Source: Gentiana macrophylla (taxonomy: Eukaryota > Streptophyta > Magnoliopsida > Gentianales > Gentianaceae). Taken from it: DNA of 64,000 nt. The stretch's first letter is position 1, and every line of letters begins with the position of its first letter. Below, piece by piece: positions 24,177-36,689 of the stretch. The stretch spans positions 35,402 through 99,401 of the forward strand of contig JAOBSW010000761.1 in NCBI GenBank assembly GCA_026214975.1, read 5' to 3'. The position numbers and the translations under genes are program-made. The notes beneath the pieces were generated by a model. The model was not told the DNA's origin and ran no database searches. It was given only the letters and a program-made list of their open reading frames with translations.

Positions 24177-25228
24177 TACAATATGTATATATATATATAT
24201 GTTTTATATAAATTAATTAAAATACCGTTGTAATAGTATAATTATCAGTAGTTCGTTGTTTCGATCTTTTATTTACTTTTACGCATTTTACTTACGTATT
24301 TACTTTTACGCACTTATATATATATATATAGTATATTTACTTTTATGCACTTATATATATTATTAGCTATATAACTATATATCTATATATATAAATATAT
24401 ATATGTACTTATAAAAAAATATGAATTCGCTTTTACTTTTAAATCGTTAATATAATTTCCGTTAATCATTCCGTTATTATCGCCAAAATGAATAGCTAAA
24501 CGCACGTATAGTCGAATTATGTAAAAGCGAGTAAAACGCCTAAAAGGGATTAAGCGGGAGTTGTGTAGCACGTAATATAATGTTTTAATGATTAATCCAC
24601 GCCCTAAAACTTATTTTAAACGTCTTTGAATTAGGATCGATCATCTAGTCCTTTGTCACACACGTCGAACTTATAAATGCATTTTTTGCGGTGAGATGTG
24701 GGAAAAAGGGTTTTGGGATCGTTGCGTAGATTCGGCCTAGTTGTTAGGACCGTTTCCAATCTGAGAGGTTTGTCATCGTTGTTCGGCGACTCTAAGAGCG
24801 TAATCATGTTGGGTTAATCGGTTTTCTAAAGGAAAATTAATTAACTTCACATAGGGTGTTGAGTGAGAGTTGTTCGAGATCTTAACACGAATTAGGAGTT
24901 GGCACCCGTGGATGTCGTTAAAATTCTTTGTGGAAAGGTAGGTTGGTTAAAACACGCTCCTGTCAAGTCTTCCCTTAGGGGTAAAAAATAACTCGTTGGA
25001 TCATAATTCGGCTATACCTTTTAATAACTAGAACTACAACCGTTAGCTAATTTTTACTTTACGCACTAGTGTAATATCTCTCCACCGCAATCTTGACCTA
25101 AACCAAGTTCTACGTCGACTTTGGTACTTAAGCGTTGTTTCCTGTGGATTCGACCTTGCTATCACTATACTCTTTGTTGATTCGATACTCTGGCCGGTTA
25201 AAGTTAGCGATTAGTTATTTTGCTATCA
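22849..25228 (+). repeat. 5' LTR of plus-strand Athila-like element
   Basis: 2380 bp. It contains three diverged units of about 160-190 bp (about 23220-23740) each with the pattern GAAAGTTGTAGAT...CTACAACT, paired GGACC/GGTCC words near 23776, and (TA)n tracts near 23885, 24137-24172 and 24187. It differs from the 3' copy mainly by small indels. Confidence 0.92.
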
Positions 25229-25236
25229 AGAATTTT

Positions 25237-25251
25237 TGGCGCCGTTGCGGG
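25237..25251 (+). other. Primer binding site (tRNA-Asp type)
   Basis: TGGCGCCGTTGCGGG starts eight bases after the LTR. Its first 12 bases complement the 3' end of plant tRNA-Asp (CCA included). The family usually reads TGGCGCCGTTGCCGGGG. Confidence 0.88.
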
Positions 25252-25499
25252 AACTAACGTTTGATATCTTGTAAGTTGACGAAAGCCTGGCTTAGGTCGT
25301 TTTATTTTGTTTTCGTGTTGTTTCTTGTTCGTCGCTGAATGACTCGAAGCTCTAAAGAACCTCTCATCGAACCCATCCAAGAAATCGGAAGCTACGACGT
25401 CATAGAAGCTTGATCGGCCGAGGAGAAATCCTAGTCGCTAGTCCGAACCCTTTGTTTGAAGAAAGAGAGACATTAGAAAGATCACTTTCTAATTCCTCG

Positions 25500-27640
25500 C
25501 AGAAATGGACGATATAATAACTAGAAAAAGCGGGAAGGACCCCGGTGATGAGCAGACTCTACAGGGGCAAACCTCAACCACTCTTTGGTGGTAATACATG
25601 ATACCTTTGCAAACTCCACCGAGGACCCTCGTCATGAACCATTGAGAGAAGACAACACAGGGGCTACGTCGGTTGGGATCTGCAGTTTAATCAGAGGCCA
25701 GGGATTGGACAATACTGAGTAGGACAAGATGCTCGGGGATACGCAAAACTTGGACCGAATTAGACCAAGAAGCGGTAAATCGAGTACCGGATGCTAGAGA
25801 TGCAAGGAAATCAACGGGGTTCCAAAACCCGTATAACCCGTATAATCCACCTCCTCCCGACCGATGGCTCGGCAAGCACATGGGTGAGGGTTTGTCGAGA
25901 TTACGTCACTACCCCACGAGGAAGTTATAGGACACAACCCAATTAGGGTACCCCAATTAATGCAAATAACATGGATATTAAGCAAAATATTTTGAACATG
26001 TTAGGGGAACATGCCTTGTTCCATGGGAAGTCGATCGAGAACCCGAGCGACTTTACGGATCACTTTCTCGGATCTGTGGGACAATGAAATATAACGGGGT
26101 GAGTGATGAGGCGGTAAAATTAATAGTTTTCCGTTTGCATTAAGAGGAGCGGCTAAGGATTGGTACGACTCTTTACCAAATGACTCGTTACATACGTGGG
26201 CTGACGTAACGAGAGTATTCTGAAAAAGTACTTCCCTCCGGCAAAGATTTTAGATCACGAAAGAAGAAATCTCTTCGTTTGATGGTCTCGAGGAGAGACA
26301 CTAAAAGAGACTTATGAAAGATTTAGGGGGTTCTTTGAAGAGATGCCCTCCACACGGTTTCTACGGTGGAGCAAGTTATTATATTATTCAGGGCCTTAGA
26401 GCCGATGGACCAAAACAAATTTGAATCTTTGCAAGCGGCGGAGATATTATGAATCTACCACGGAACAAGCAATGAGACAGGATAGAAAATGCGGCGAGAT
26501 GGAGAAGGACAATGGGGATCGAGCAGAGAAAGAAGAAAGCCCCAATGGAAAGTGTAAAGTCATTTGAAAGAGGAACTCGATCGAGAATCGCCATGCATGA
26601 TAAGATGCAAGAAATGGTACTAAAGATGGACCGAATGGAGTCGAAGAAAGAAAGAAGACACATCGATTGCCAACTCTGTGGAAGTGGACATTACGCCATA
26701 GAATGTGCATCATTGAAAAATCCACTTATCCACAACGATTGACACCTACTCGGTACAACAACGATCGGCAATCGGAATGACCAACGGCGAATGAATGTCT
26801 ATGCGATGGGACGAGATGGATATGAATCGGCAAGAGGTTGGCCAAAGCAGTGGAATCAAAACTTTAATAATCATCAAGGGCCACAATTGGATTATGGTAT
26901 GAATGATGGTTCACAACAATATGATGTGAATTATGTTGGACAAGGTTGGAATCGAAGCGCGAATCGAGGTGGAATAGAAACAATAATCGAATCAAGACTT
27001 TAGGCAAAACCAAAGCTCATACAACCGACCTTGGAATCGAATCCCAGAACGAGTTCATACGAGAATCAAAACCGAGGCTATTATCGAATAATCGAGAATC
27101 CACAGTCTCGATCCACAACAACAATGACAAAATCGAGTTCATATTGGAATCAAAATCAAGGTGGAATCGAGAATCGAAAGTCGACAAAACAATCGAATCG
27201 GCAAGTGAGCGACCATCTTTGAGAAGTAATAATTCGCACCTATCAACATCCAAGCGCTCATACGCACGAGAATAATCAAAGCAATCAACAACCAAACAAT
27301 TACGGTGTTCAAAAGATGGCCACCGAGATACTCCTGGAGAAATTAGACAGAATGTTTCGAGTTAAATAAGAATGCTATAGAGCAAAAAGTGGTCACACAT
27401 TACGCCATTCGAAACTTGGAGACCCAAGTAGGTCAAATAACCGACACTCGAAGACAAATCTAAGTGGTGGACTCCCGAGTAACACCGAAAGGAACCCAAA
27501 GGATGTGAATCTTTGTGTTCACACGAAGTGGTAAAGAGGTCGGAATTTGAGTGACAAAAAGAAAGAATTGTGGCTCAAGAGGCGTAAACGAGAAAGTGAG
27601 AAAGAGAAAGCGGTTTGATTTGTGAAGGAGCTATGTATGG
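25500..27640 (+). pseudogene. gag of plus-strand Athila-like element, frameshifted
   Basis: In shifting frames the gypsy gag core is clear. GKSIENPSDFTDHFL near 26030 is followed by a WYDSLP and LKKYFPPAK segment near 26160-26240. A zinc knuckle CQLCGSGHYAIEC lies at about 26670-26706. An Asn/Gln/Tyr-rich tail follows (26790-27290), much of it open in all frames because the codons are repetitive. Gag builds the particle. About eight frame changes are needed to read it through. Confidence 0.8.
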
Positions 27641-27949
27641 TGAAGTCGAGATCGAAGATTCTGATTGGCAATATCAAGCCAGAGAATGGAAGCAATGAGG
27701 AAAGAATTGGAAGCCACGAAAAAGGCTTTGGTGAGGCAAATAAGAAAGCATTGGAAGGCGGCACGAAGAAAGACTATGTGGTCTTGGACATCAAAGAAGA
27801 AGAAGCCTCACCGCCTAAAGAAAGAGGTAAGAAAAGCAGAATTCCTCCTCCTCCCACGATTTTGATGTTAATACTTTTACCTATCCTCTCTAAGGGAACC
27901 AGAAAGGACATCGACCTGTGGTCGAGGCAAAATTTCTGAATCTTTTAAG

Positions 27950-28480
27950 GAAGGTAGAGGTGAATATTCCCCTATTAGAGGCAATTTCGAGCATTCCCCC
28001 ATACTTTAAGTTTCTAAAAGGAATGTTGTCGAGTAAGGAGAAGATGCAACAGATGGTGCATTTGAGTGAGGAATGTTCTGCAATCTTTGAGAATAAGATA
28101 CCCCCAAGTTGCAAGATAGAGGTAGTTTTACCATCCCAATTACCATTGGAGAAGCTGTGTTTAAAATGTGCTATGTGATCTAGGGGCTTCTGTGAGCCTG
28201 ATGCCTAGAGGAGTTTATGAGAAATTGGGATTGGGAGCATTAGAGCCAACAGGAATGACCTTACAGATGGCAGATAGGGTCTGTTAGGAAACCTCTAGGG
28301 GTAGTGAAGATGTGTTGGTGCAGGTAGACAAGTTTGTTTTCCCCATTGACTTTGTAGTTTTAGATATGTATATGGATTCTAAAACCCCACTTTTGTTAGG
28401 TCGGCCTTTCTTGAACACAGGAGAGACCTTGATAGGCGTTAAGAGGGGAGAGATTATACTACAGTCGGGAAAGAAAGTGT
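27950..28480 (+). pseudogene. Retropepsin region of plus-strand Athila-like element
   Basis: LSEECSAIFENKIPP (about 28065-28110) precedes the protease. After a frameshift near 28160, a D-L-G-A-S active site and a LLLGRPFLNT motif (about 28390-28420) follow. The minus-strand element has the same layout at 42893-43177. A GGTCTG frameshift lies near 28280. Confidence 0.8.
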
Positions 28481-28922
28481 AGCCATAAATGTGTATAAGG
28501 CAATGAAGCATCCTAATGATGAAAAGAGTGATTGTTTTTCCATTGATGCTATATATCCTTGTATTGTGGAGCACACTAACTGCAGGATACCAAGAACCAA
28601 TGGAAGAATGCTTGATGAAGTCAAGCACATGAGAGATGATGATCCACAAATGAGGATTTCGGTATATCATTTGGAGGCAACTCCTTTTGTTGACATAAAG
28701 TGGAATAAGAAGCTAGAGCTCGGTTTGGTGGCAAGTTGCCAAAGCCGTCAATCGAGGAACCACCTGCGATCCGGAGTTGAAGCCACTTCTAAGCATTTAA
28801 AGTATGTGTTTTAGAACTGATGAATTACTTCCTCTTATTGTTTCATCTGCACTAACCCGTTTTGCAGGAAGCTAAGTTGATCCACGTTACGAAAAAAAAC
28901 ACAAAAGGCCTTCGGATGGAAG

Positions 28923-29740
28923 ATGGTTGACATAAAAGGGATCGATCTTGATATCTGCAAGCACAAGATCATTACGGAAGAAGATGCCAAGCCGGTCAGG
29001 CGATTTCAGAGACGACTAAACCCACATATGCAAGAGGTGGTAAGAAAGAGCGTGGTAAAGATGCTTGAGTTAGGGATAATCACGCAATCTCCGACGGTGA
29101 ATGGGTGAGCCCTACACAAGTCGTGCCTAAGAAAAAGGAGGCATTACAGATTGAGCTTAATGAAAAAGGTGTGCCTATTCTACTCGTTTAGTTCTTGGTC
29201 ACGAGTTTGTATTGATTTTCGCATCTTTGAATGATAAGACTAGGAAAGATCATTTTCCCTACCCTTTATTGATCAAATGCTAGAAGCGTCTAAGTGGTCA
29301 TGCATTTCTTGCTTTTTGGATGGTTTTAGTGGCTATTATCAAATTCACATCGATATACATGACCAGGATAAAACTACTTTCACATGTCCGTATGGCACCT
29401 TTGCATTTAAAAGAATGCCGTTTGGGTTGTGTAATGCACCGCGACATTCAATGATGCATGATGGCAATTTTCTTGATATGATAGAACATTTCATGGAAGT
29501 TTTTATGGATGACTTTAGCGTTTTTGGTGATACTTTTGATGAGTGTTTGTCGAACATTGATAAGGTGCTTTGCGTTGTGAAGAGACAAACTTGGTTTTAA
29601 ATTGGGAAAAGTGTCATTTCATGGTAACCGAGGGAATTGTTTTAGGACATAAGGTATCGGGGAAAGGAATAGAGGTCGATAGAGAGCAAAAATAGAGGTA
29701 ATTTCTAAGCTTCCTATGCCTCACGAATCAAGACTCTACG
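28923..29740 (+). pseudogene. Reverse transcriptase of plus-strand Athila-like element
   Basis: Begins with ITEEDAKPVRRFQRRLNP (about 28975), then VVPKKKEA near 29130. DGFSGYYQIHI and FTCPYGTFAFKRMPFGLCNAP lie in the 107-residue frame 29277-29600. The catalytic FMDD (about 29502-29513) is intact. Frameshifts lie near 29105, 29190 and 29600. It copies element RNA into DNA. Confidence 0.88.
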
Positions 29741-29904
29741 TTCATTCTTGGGACATGCGAGGTTTTTATCGTAGATTCATTCCGAGTTTTTCCCACATTG
29801 CTAGACCTCTTACTCTTCAATTGATGAAAGGAGCCCCTGTGTTTTTGATGCGGCATGCCTAGATGCTTTTCGAACCCTTAAGAAACTTCTTACTTCGGCC
29901 CTAT

Positions 29905-30290
29905 CTTAGTAGCTTTGATTGGTCTAAGGGTTCAAGTGATGTGTGATGCGAGTGATTATGCTTGTAGGAGTGCCCTAGGTCGGAAGATTGACAAGTTGTT
30001 TCGCCCTATCTACTATGCGAGTCATACCATGAACTCGGCTCAACAAAAGTATGCCACAACCGAAAAGGAACTTTTAGTTTGTTGTTTTTGCTTCGATAAG
30101 TTCGGTCATACTTGGTTGGATCGAAAGTTATAGTTCACACCGACCATCTTTGCGTTGAGATATCTATTTGCCAAGAAGGATGCAAAACCACGCTTGTTAA
30201 GATGGATTTTACTACTTCAAGAGTTCGACGTAGAAATTAAGAATCGAAAGGGTGTGAGAGCGTAGTGGTGACCACCTCGTTAGGATGGAG
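29905..30290 (+). pseudogene. RNase H of plus-strand Athila-like element
   Basis: CDASDYACRSALGRK gives the first catalytic Asp. YYASHTMNSAQQKYATTEKE gives the catalytic Glu region, followed by a damaged DH segment and [17 protein letters not shown] near 30190-30240. A frameshift near 30130 interrupts it. Confidence 0.85.
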
Positions 30291-30594
30291 CAGGAGACAA
30301 GAAACACTCTATTAAGGTTGAAATTGATGATCATTTTCGGGATGAGCGGTTGTTAAGTAGTGGATACGATGCTCCCGGTTAAGAGAGAAACTTCTGCAGA
30401 GAGGAAAGAATGGGAACCCTTGGTATGCACCTTTTGTTAATTATTACGAGTGTGGATTTGTAGATCCTGAGTTTGATGAAAACGAGAAAAAGAAGTTTTT
30501 AGTGAGGTAAACCGATATGTGTGGGAGGATCCCTTAATTTTTAGGCTATGTCTTTGATGGAATCTCGAGGAGATGTGTTGATAGCGGTGAGATA

Positions 30595-31820
30595 GTGAGT
30601 ATTCTCTCGTTTTGCCATGATAAAGAGCGGTGGTGGCTACTCAGGCGAGAGAACAGCGTTAAAGGTGTTACAAAGTGGGTTCTCTCGCCCACTATTTTCA
30701 AGGATGCATATGCTTATGTTAAGATGTGTGATGCCTGTCAACGCTCGGGAAGGATTTCAGGAGAAATGAGATGCCCCGAAACCGATATTAGTGTGTGAAG
30801 TATTTGATATATGGGGATTAGACTTCATGGGACCATATCCGTCTTCTTTTCGGGAATCAGTACATTCTTGTCGCTTTGTGATTACGTTTCAAAGTGGGTT
30901 GAGGCAATTGCTTCACCTACTAACGACAAACATGTAGTCATAAAGTTTCTTAAGAAACATATTATATCCGGTATGGAATACCTCGAGCAATAATCGGTGA
31001 CAATGGAAGTCACTTTGCTAATAGAGATTTCAATAAGCTTTTAATGAAATGCGGGGTCTTTCATAAGTTAGGCCTTCGCTACCATCCCCAGACTAGTGGC
31101 CAAGTAGAGGTGTCCAATCGAGGAATTAAAAGAATCTTGGAGAAGACAGTAAATTCTAACCTTAAGGATTGGTCAAAGAAGTTAGATGATGCACTTTGGG
31201 CACACCGAACTGCGTTCAAGACACCAATAGGTATGTCACCCTACATGCTTGTTTTTGGCAAAGCCTGCCATCTCCCTGTAGAGTTAGAGCATAAGGCCTA
31301 TTGGGCGATTAAGAATCTAAATATGGATGACGCATTAATCGGTGAAAGAAGGATGGCCCAGTTAAACGAGTTAGATGAGTTTCGCCTTCAAGCTTACGAT
31401 TGTTCGGCGAAATATAAGGAAAAGACCAAATTTCTGCATGATAAGTTGATCAAACCTCGTATTTTTAACGTAGGTGATGAGGTCCTTTTCTATAATACTC
31501 GCCTCCATTTATTTCAAGGCAAACTTAAGTCAAGGTGGTCAGGACCATATACGGTATTACGAGTTTTCGACTCAGGAGCCATCGAGGTAACACATCCGAA
31601 GCATGGAACGTTCATCACGAACGGCCTTCGTCTAAAAAAGTATAAGAAGTTACCATTCGATGAGGCTCTTGAGATCGTGCATTTGGTGATCCCGAGCCTT
31701 GTTAAATCATTTCTGAATCTTAGTCGAGCCAACGACGTTAAACAAAAGCGCTACCGGGAGGCGGCCGATAATAATAATACTAAAGATAATTTGGATAAGC
31801 CTAGTCTTAATGAAATGTAG
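30595..31820 (+). CDS. Integrase of plus-strand Athila-like element (intact C-terminal frame 31044-31820)
   Basis: The zinc module is damaged but recognisable ([11 protein letters not shown] near 30725). The first Asp lies in WGLDFMGP (about 30815). The second is GAC 30999-31001 in GDNGSHF. Glu is residue 22 of the 258-residue frame starting 31044, so the D-x(35)-E spacing is kept. [17 protein letters not shown] is at residues 71-87 and the GPY module at 167-169. The frame changes once between the second Asp and the Glu-bearing frame and earlier near 30800 and 30880. It joins element DNA to the chromosome. The tail after residue 200 is Lys/Asn-rich. Confidence 0.9.
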
Positions 31821-31834
31821 AATCAGTATGAAAG

Positions 31835-31990
31835 ATGAACACAAAGCACAACCAAGTCTCGGGATGAATGTTTGAATTTCATTAAGAGGAATGATTAGGT
31901 GGTTATCCGAAAATCCCGATGGAGAAAAAGATAAAAATTCAAATGTATCATTTCTTGGACTTAGGTTATTGAATCCTTGAGGATCCAGGT
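31835..31990 (+). pseudogene. Conserved post-integrase peptide, plus-strand Athila-like element
   Basis: After the integrase stop, one frameshift joins ECLNFIKRN to IRWLSENPDG and NSNVSFLGLRLL. The same peptide appears intact in the minus-strand element at 38944-39138. No known domain comes to mind. Confidence 0.6.
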
Positions 31991-32052
31991 ATAAACGACT
32001 CAATACTCTTTCACACATTTCATTTTATGATCTAGTCTGTTTCAAATTTAAA

Positions 32053-32083
32053 GTCGTTGTAGTATAGTGGTGAGTATTCCCGC
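32053..32083 (+). other. Captured 5' half of tRNA-Asp (GTC)
   Basis: Thirty-one bases match the 5' half of plant tRNA-Asp from its first base through the D arm and the 5' strand of the anticodon stem, with one A-to-G change (GTGGTGAG for GTGGTAAG). The anticodon loop is replaced by CGCTTTAATAAAGCG, a hairpin. The T arm and 3' acceptor strand are absent, so it cannot be a working tRNA gene. It lies in the untranslated region after integrase. Confidence 0.8.
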
Positions 32084-33557
32084 TTTAATAAAGCGTGTGT
32101 AATAAAAAATGAAACTAGGAATAGTGACATGACTACGTTATATGATTATGTGATACTCTCTCTATGATACGTATATGCTTAGATGTTACGTGCTTTACCC
32201 GTGTGGGTTATTTTTTCCATCTAAAGCTATTATATTGCCTATCGAATTTTTCTCGACGTGACAGGCCATTATCTTATTATTCCATATCCCTATTGCATAC
32301 TTTGGCACGAGGACCATGTCCCGTGTTGGCTTTGTTTTGTTTGTTTTATTTGAGGATTCGGGACGTGCTTTCTCATGCCATTCATTACGGGATTTGATAG
32401 CATCTTTACGCCAAGTTTATAAGCTAAGTTCTCTTTCTATCTCACTCAATATGTTTAAGGATAATGCAAAATCGTAAGTGGGGGGTAGAGTCGAGGATGG
32501 TCTAGAAATGGCGATAAGTGTTTAAACCCTTAGTTGTTGATCTTTTTAGAGCATTATTTAGTTGATTAAAATAATTTTTATAAGGTATATATTTCATGGA
32601 TTTAAAGATGTAATGATCAAATTGGATATGTATAACCAACATGAACCGTAAGTGCATTGTAATTCCAAATATATTTGTGTAACATGAATTCCTTGTTCAC
32701 GTAAGCCTTTGATATTGAAGCGAAAATTTTAAACTCGTATCCATTCGGTATCTAGTGGTTATTCTAGAGACAATAGCGGTAACTTAGTACCTAACTTTTA
32801 AACATGTCTTTGTGAATATCGAAGGTTTGAATGTGATAGAAAGAATGTCAAAATAAGATAAACTATATATATGTCGGTTGTAGCTACCAATGATTTGAGT
32901 GCGGTAGGCGTTATCATAAACGCGTCTATACCACTATGAGGTTTAAAAGCTCCCATTGCTGATGATTGTAGTCCGGCTAGGGTGTTATCACGAAACATCC
33001 TATTCTTTGGGAATGAGGCATAAGCTACACATGAAAAAAAAAAAAAAAAAAAAGTTAGATAGGTATTAATGTATTCGATCTCACCTCATGGCGCTTGCAA
33101 GATAGTCGATTTTGGCAATGAGTTCGGATATGTTAGTATTCTATGAAAAGAAAAAAGAAAAAAATAGAAAAGAAAAGAAAAGTTGGTTGAAAACTTAGTT
33201 ATCTTCGACTATCCCAGTATAAACTAAATGATATGCATTAGGGATTATCCTAATAAGTACAGGAGGAATTTGTGTGTGGAATTATTCTTGCTATACCTAG
33301 GAAAGTTGTTAGGATTATGCGAATGGATACTAGTGCGTTTGCTTGATTTATTCAAGAGAGGATAGTGGAAATTGAAAAGGCTTGTCACACACGCACTCTG
33401 TTATCTGATTATATTGAGGTTAACGCTTTGGTTATAATTCTAAAGGTTATATCATTTGGTTGTTCCTTACATCTTATCTTTTCATGAATTTTTCCTCATT
33501 CATTTTATTTTATCGCTAATTTTGTTCGAGGGACGACCAAAAGCTAAGTGGGGGTTG
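32084..33557 (+). other. 3' untranslated region and polypurine tract of plus-strand Athila-like element
   Basis: Non-coding. It carries an A-rich run at about 33034-33053 and A/G tracts near 33145-33180. It ends in GAGGGACGACCAAAAGCTAAG followed by a G run (about 33528-33555), the polypurine tract abutting the 3' LTR. I see no env-like frame here. Confidence 0.75.
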
Positions 33558-35928
33558 TGATGACGGAAAAATTCACCGTTATTTTTATAACTTTTCACCC
33601 GTTTCGATATCATTTTGAGCACTTTTGTATCATTTGAGTCTTTAATTCCTAAGTTTCATAAAAATATATAAGTAGTAACTATTATGTAAAATATCGTGTT
33701 TTTAGAAGTTTTATTAGTTTTTGTACCGGTTTAGTAACCGGAGTGTCGTGTCAGTTCGTTTGGTATTTTGGTGGTTTATTGCGAATCATAAGTGGACCAA
33801 GATTCTCCGTAACGACATGTTTTGAGCCCTAAAAGAGGTGTTTAGAGGGTTAGAAGAAGGTGCCACAAGCTTACGAGTTCAAAAAGGGTCGTTTTCTAAG
33901 TACTTGAATCGTTACATATTTTCGACGGAGATTTGACCCAGCTTAGAGGCATTTTCAGGGGATGACTTCTTAATGAAAGTTGTAGATATTCACATAAGCT
34001 TTCCAACGCACTTTGAATCACGTCAATTGGAGGTCTACAACTCAAGTTATGGTCAATTTACTAATCAATTCGGATTAGTAGAAATCCCGAAATATCTTCG
34101 TGAATCTGAATGGCTCATCAAACGACATTTTCTGAAGAAGTGTCCTTCATAAAAGTTGTATATCTTCCAGAACTCTTTCCAATGGATTTTGAATCAAGTC
34201 AATCGGACTTCTACAACTTAAATGGTGGTCAAGTGGCTAATTGATTCAATTTCGTAAAAATCCCCAAAGCGTTCGGAGTATGAATTTGCTTATCAAGGCG
34301 GCGTTTTCTGGAGAAGAGTCCTTCATGAAAGTTGTAGAGTTTTCGAGACCTTAATTTTGACATTTCGTTTGCAATTTTGGAGGTCTACAACTTAAGATAC
34401 GGATTTTACAAGTTTTAATTACATAATCGATCAATCGATCCTTCGAGAATCATCTTTGAGTCATAAGCAATGATGTACCCGGACCGGTCCGGCTATGACC
34501 CGGCCTGGGCGGCCTTCAACCTTTTTCTATATATATGAGGCCATCACAGAGGCGAAGGATGCACCATTTTTATATATACACTCTGTGTATATATATATAT
34601 ATCTATCTCCTCGTTTTTTTAGTAACGGCCCTATGCCGAAATAAATTTAGTAATAGTAGTATCGTTGTAATGCTCGGGAAATTATCGGTAGCTCGGTGTA
34701 AATTTGTAGTCGTTGTAATGTCCGGAAGAATACGAGATCCGAATCAAAGAATTTATGTCGGGTAATTTTATATATATATGGATCTAGTTCCTTTCATCTT
34801 CTTCATCTCTTTTCTTTTGTATTTTCATCTCGTTTGGGCCGTATACATATATATATATATAGATATATATATATATATGTCTCGTATATGTATATATATA
34901 TATATGTTTTATATAAATTAATTAAAATACCGTTGTAATAGTATAATTATCGGTAGTTCGTTGTTTTGATCTTTTATTTACTTTTACGCATTTTACTTAC
35001 GTATTTACTTTTACGCACTTATATATATATATAGTATATTTACTTTTATGCACTTATATATATTATTAGCTATATAACTATATATCTATATATATAAATA
35101 TATATATGTACTTATAAAAAATATGAATTCGCTTTTACTTTTCGTCGTTAATATAATTTCCGTTAATCATTCCGTTATTATCGCCAAAATGAATAGCTAA
35201 ACGCGTCGTATAGTCGAATTATGTAAAAGCGAGTAAAACGCATACAAAAGGGGATTAAGCGGGAGTTGTGTAGCACGTAATATAATGTTTTAATGATTAA
35301 TCCACGTCCTAAAACTTATTTTAAACGTCTTTGAATTAGGATCGATCATCTAGTCCCCTTTGTCACACACGTCGAACTTATAAATGCATTTTGCGGTGAG
35401 ATGTGGGAAAAGGGGTTTTGGGATCGTTGCGTAGATTCGGCCTAGTTGTTAGGACCGTTTCCAATACAGAGGTTTGTCATCGTTGTTCGAGCGACTCTAA
35501 GAGCGTAATCATGTTGGGTTAATCGGTTTTCTAAAGGAAAATTAATTAACTTCACATAGGGTGTTGAGTGAGAGTTGTTCGAGATCTTAACACGAATTAG
35601 GAGTTGGCACCCGTGGATGTCGTTAAAATTCTTGTGGAAAGGTAGGTTGGTTAAAACACGCTCCTGTCAAGTCTTCCCTTAGGGGTAAAAAATAACTCGT
35701 TGGATCATAATTCGCTATACCTTTTAATAACTAGAACTACAACCGTTAGCTAATTTTTACTTTCGCTTTAGTGTAATATCTCTCCACCGCAATCTTGACC
35801 TAAACCAAGTTCTACGTCGACTTTGGTACTTAAACGTTGTTCCTGTGGATTCGACCTTGCTATCACTATACTCTTTGTTGATTCGATACTCTGCCGGTTA
35901 AAGTTAGCGATTAGTTATTTTGCTATCA
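33558..35928 (+). repeat. 3' LTR of plus-strand Athila-like element
   Basis: 2371 bp, pairs with 22849-25228 throughout with small indels, for example GGACCGGTCC here against GGACCGTCC in the 5' copy. It ends GCTATCA and is followed by CTTAA. Confidence 0.93.
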
Positions 35929-35933
35929 CTTAA

Positions 35934-36130
35934 CAAATTTTTCCATCCTTGATTCGAATTAAATCCTTCGAATCGATCAATTTTTTTCAAAATTGATACC
36001 CTTTCCATCAATATAGGAGAATTTGCAAACCTCGCATTCACCAACAAATTAACATTTGAAGCGCTAGACTCGGGACAAAAACATCAAGCGCCTCCGGATC
36101 GTATGAATTGGTGATGGTGATGATCGGTTT
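35934..36130 (-). pseudogene. Accessory ORF B of minus-strand Athila-like element, 5' part
   Basis: Reads MERVSILKKIDRFEG and GWKNLLSILEEE to the insertion point, in frame with 22824-22843 once the inner element and one CTTAA are removed. Upstream limits are unclear; the frame is closed near 36075. See 22200-22843 for the rest. Confidence 0.55.
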
Positions 36131-36689
36131 GACATTTTAGTTTAAACAGATCTGATAAAAGAAGAGGATTGAAAGTAGTGAGTGGCGGCAAAGTTTTACT
36201 TTCAACCTCTCGTCCTTAAATGGATAAAAATTAGAGTACACGTGCATGCATACTAACACTTTCAAAGATGACTAAGCGTTTTTACTCCCGGATCGGTCCT
36301 GAAACTGACCGGACCGGTCCGGCTTTAAGATATTTTTACCGTATGAAGGTTGTAAAATTCAAGTTTTCTTTGTTCAACTTAATAGCCTTCAAGCTATTTG
36401 AGAAGCTATAAAGGTAGTTTAAATATTATCTCACCGATACGGATAAAACGACTCACGAATACGACATGCGAATGATAAATATATTTTTTAGATTTTTGAT
36501 TTTTTTATGAAATATTTAAATACTATTAAAAATAAATTTACGACTACGACAGAAAACGATTAATGAAATCGAAAACTTATTAAACTAGCAAACTTATCAA
36601 CTAAAGTTAAAATGCGAGAAAATAAAATAAATAAATCATAAAATGTTTAGAAATAATAAAAGTTGTTTAAAATCAAACAATGTCAACAT

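Larger units (their letters stand above)
22849..35928 (+). mobile_element. Athila-like gypsy element, plus strand (innermost, youngest)
   Basis: 13.1 kb, flanked by CTTAA at 22844-22848 and 35929-35933. LTRs are 22849-25228 and 33558-35928, both TGATGACGG...GCTATCA. A primer site for tRNA-Asp lies at 25237-25251, and a purine tract AAGCTAAGTGGGGG precedes the 3' LTR. Order is gag, protease, RT, RNase H, integrase. [19 protein letters not shown] in integrase is typical of Athila/Tat elements. A tRNA-Asp 5' half sits in the 3' region. Frames are broken by many indels. Confidence 0.92.

Noticed and set aside
23767..24216. 149-codon open frame
   Set aside because: It runs through (TA)n tracts of the inner LTR and is interrupted in the other LTR copy at 34535-34765.
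32053..32120. A working tRNA-Asp gene
   Set aside because: Only the 5' half is present; the anticodon loop, T arm and 3' acceptor strand are missing.
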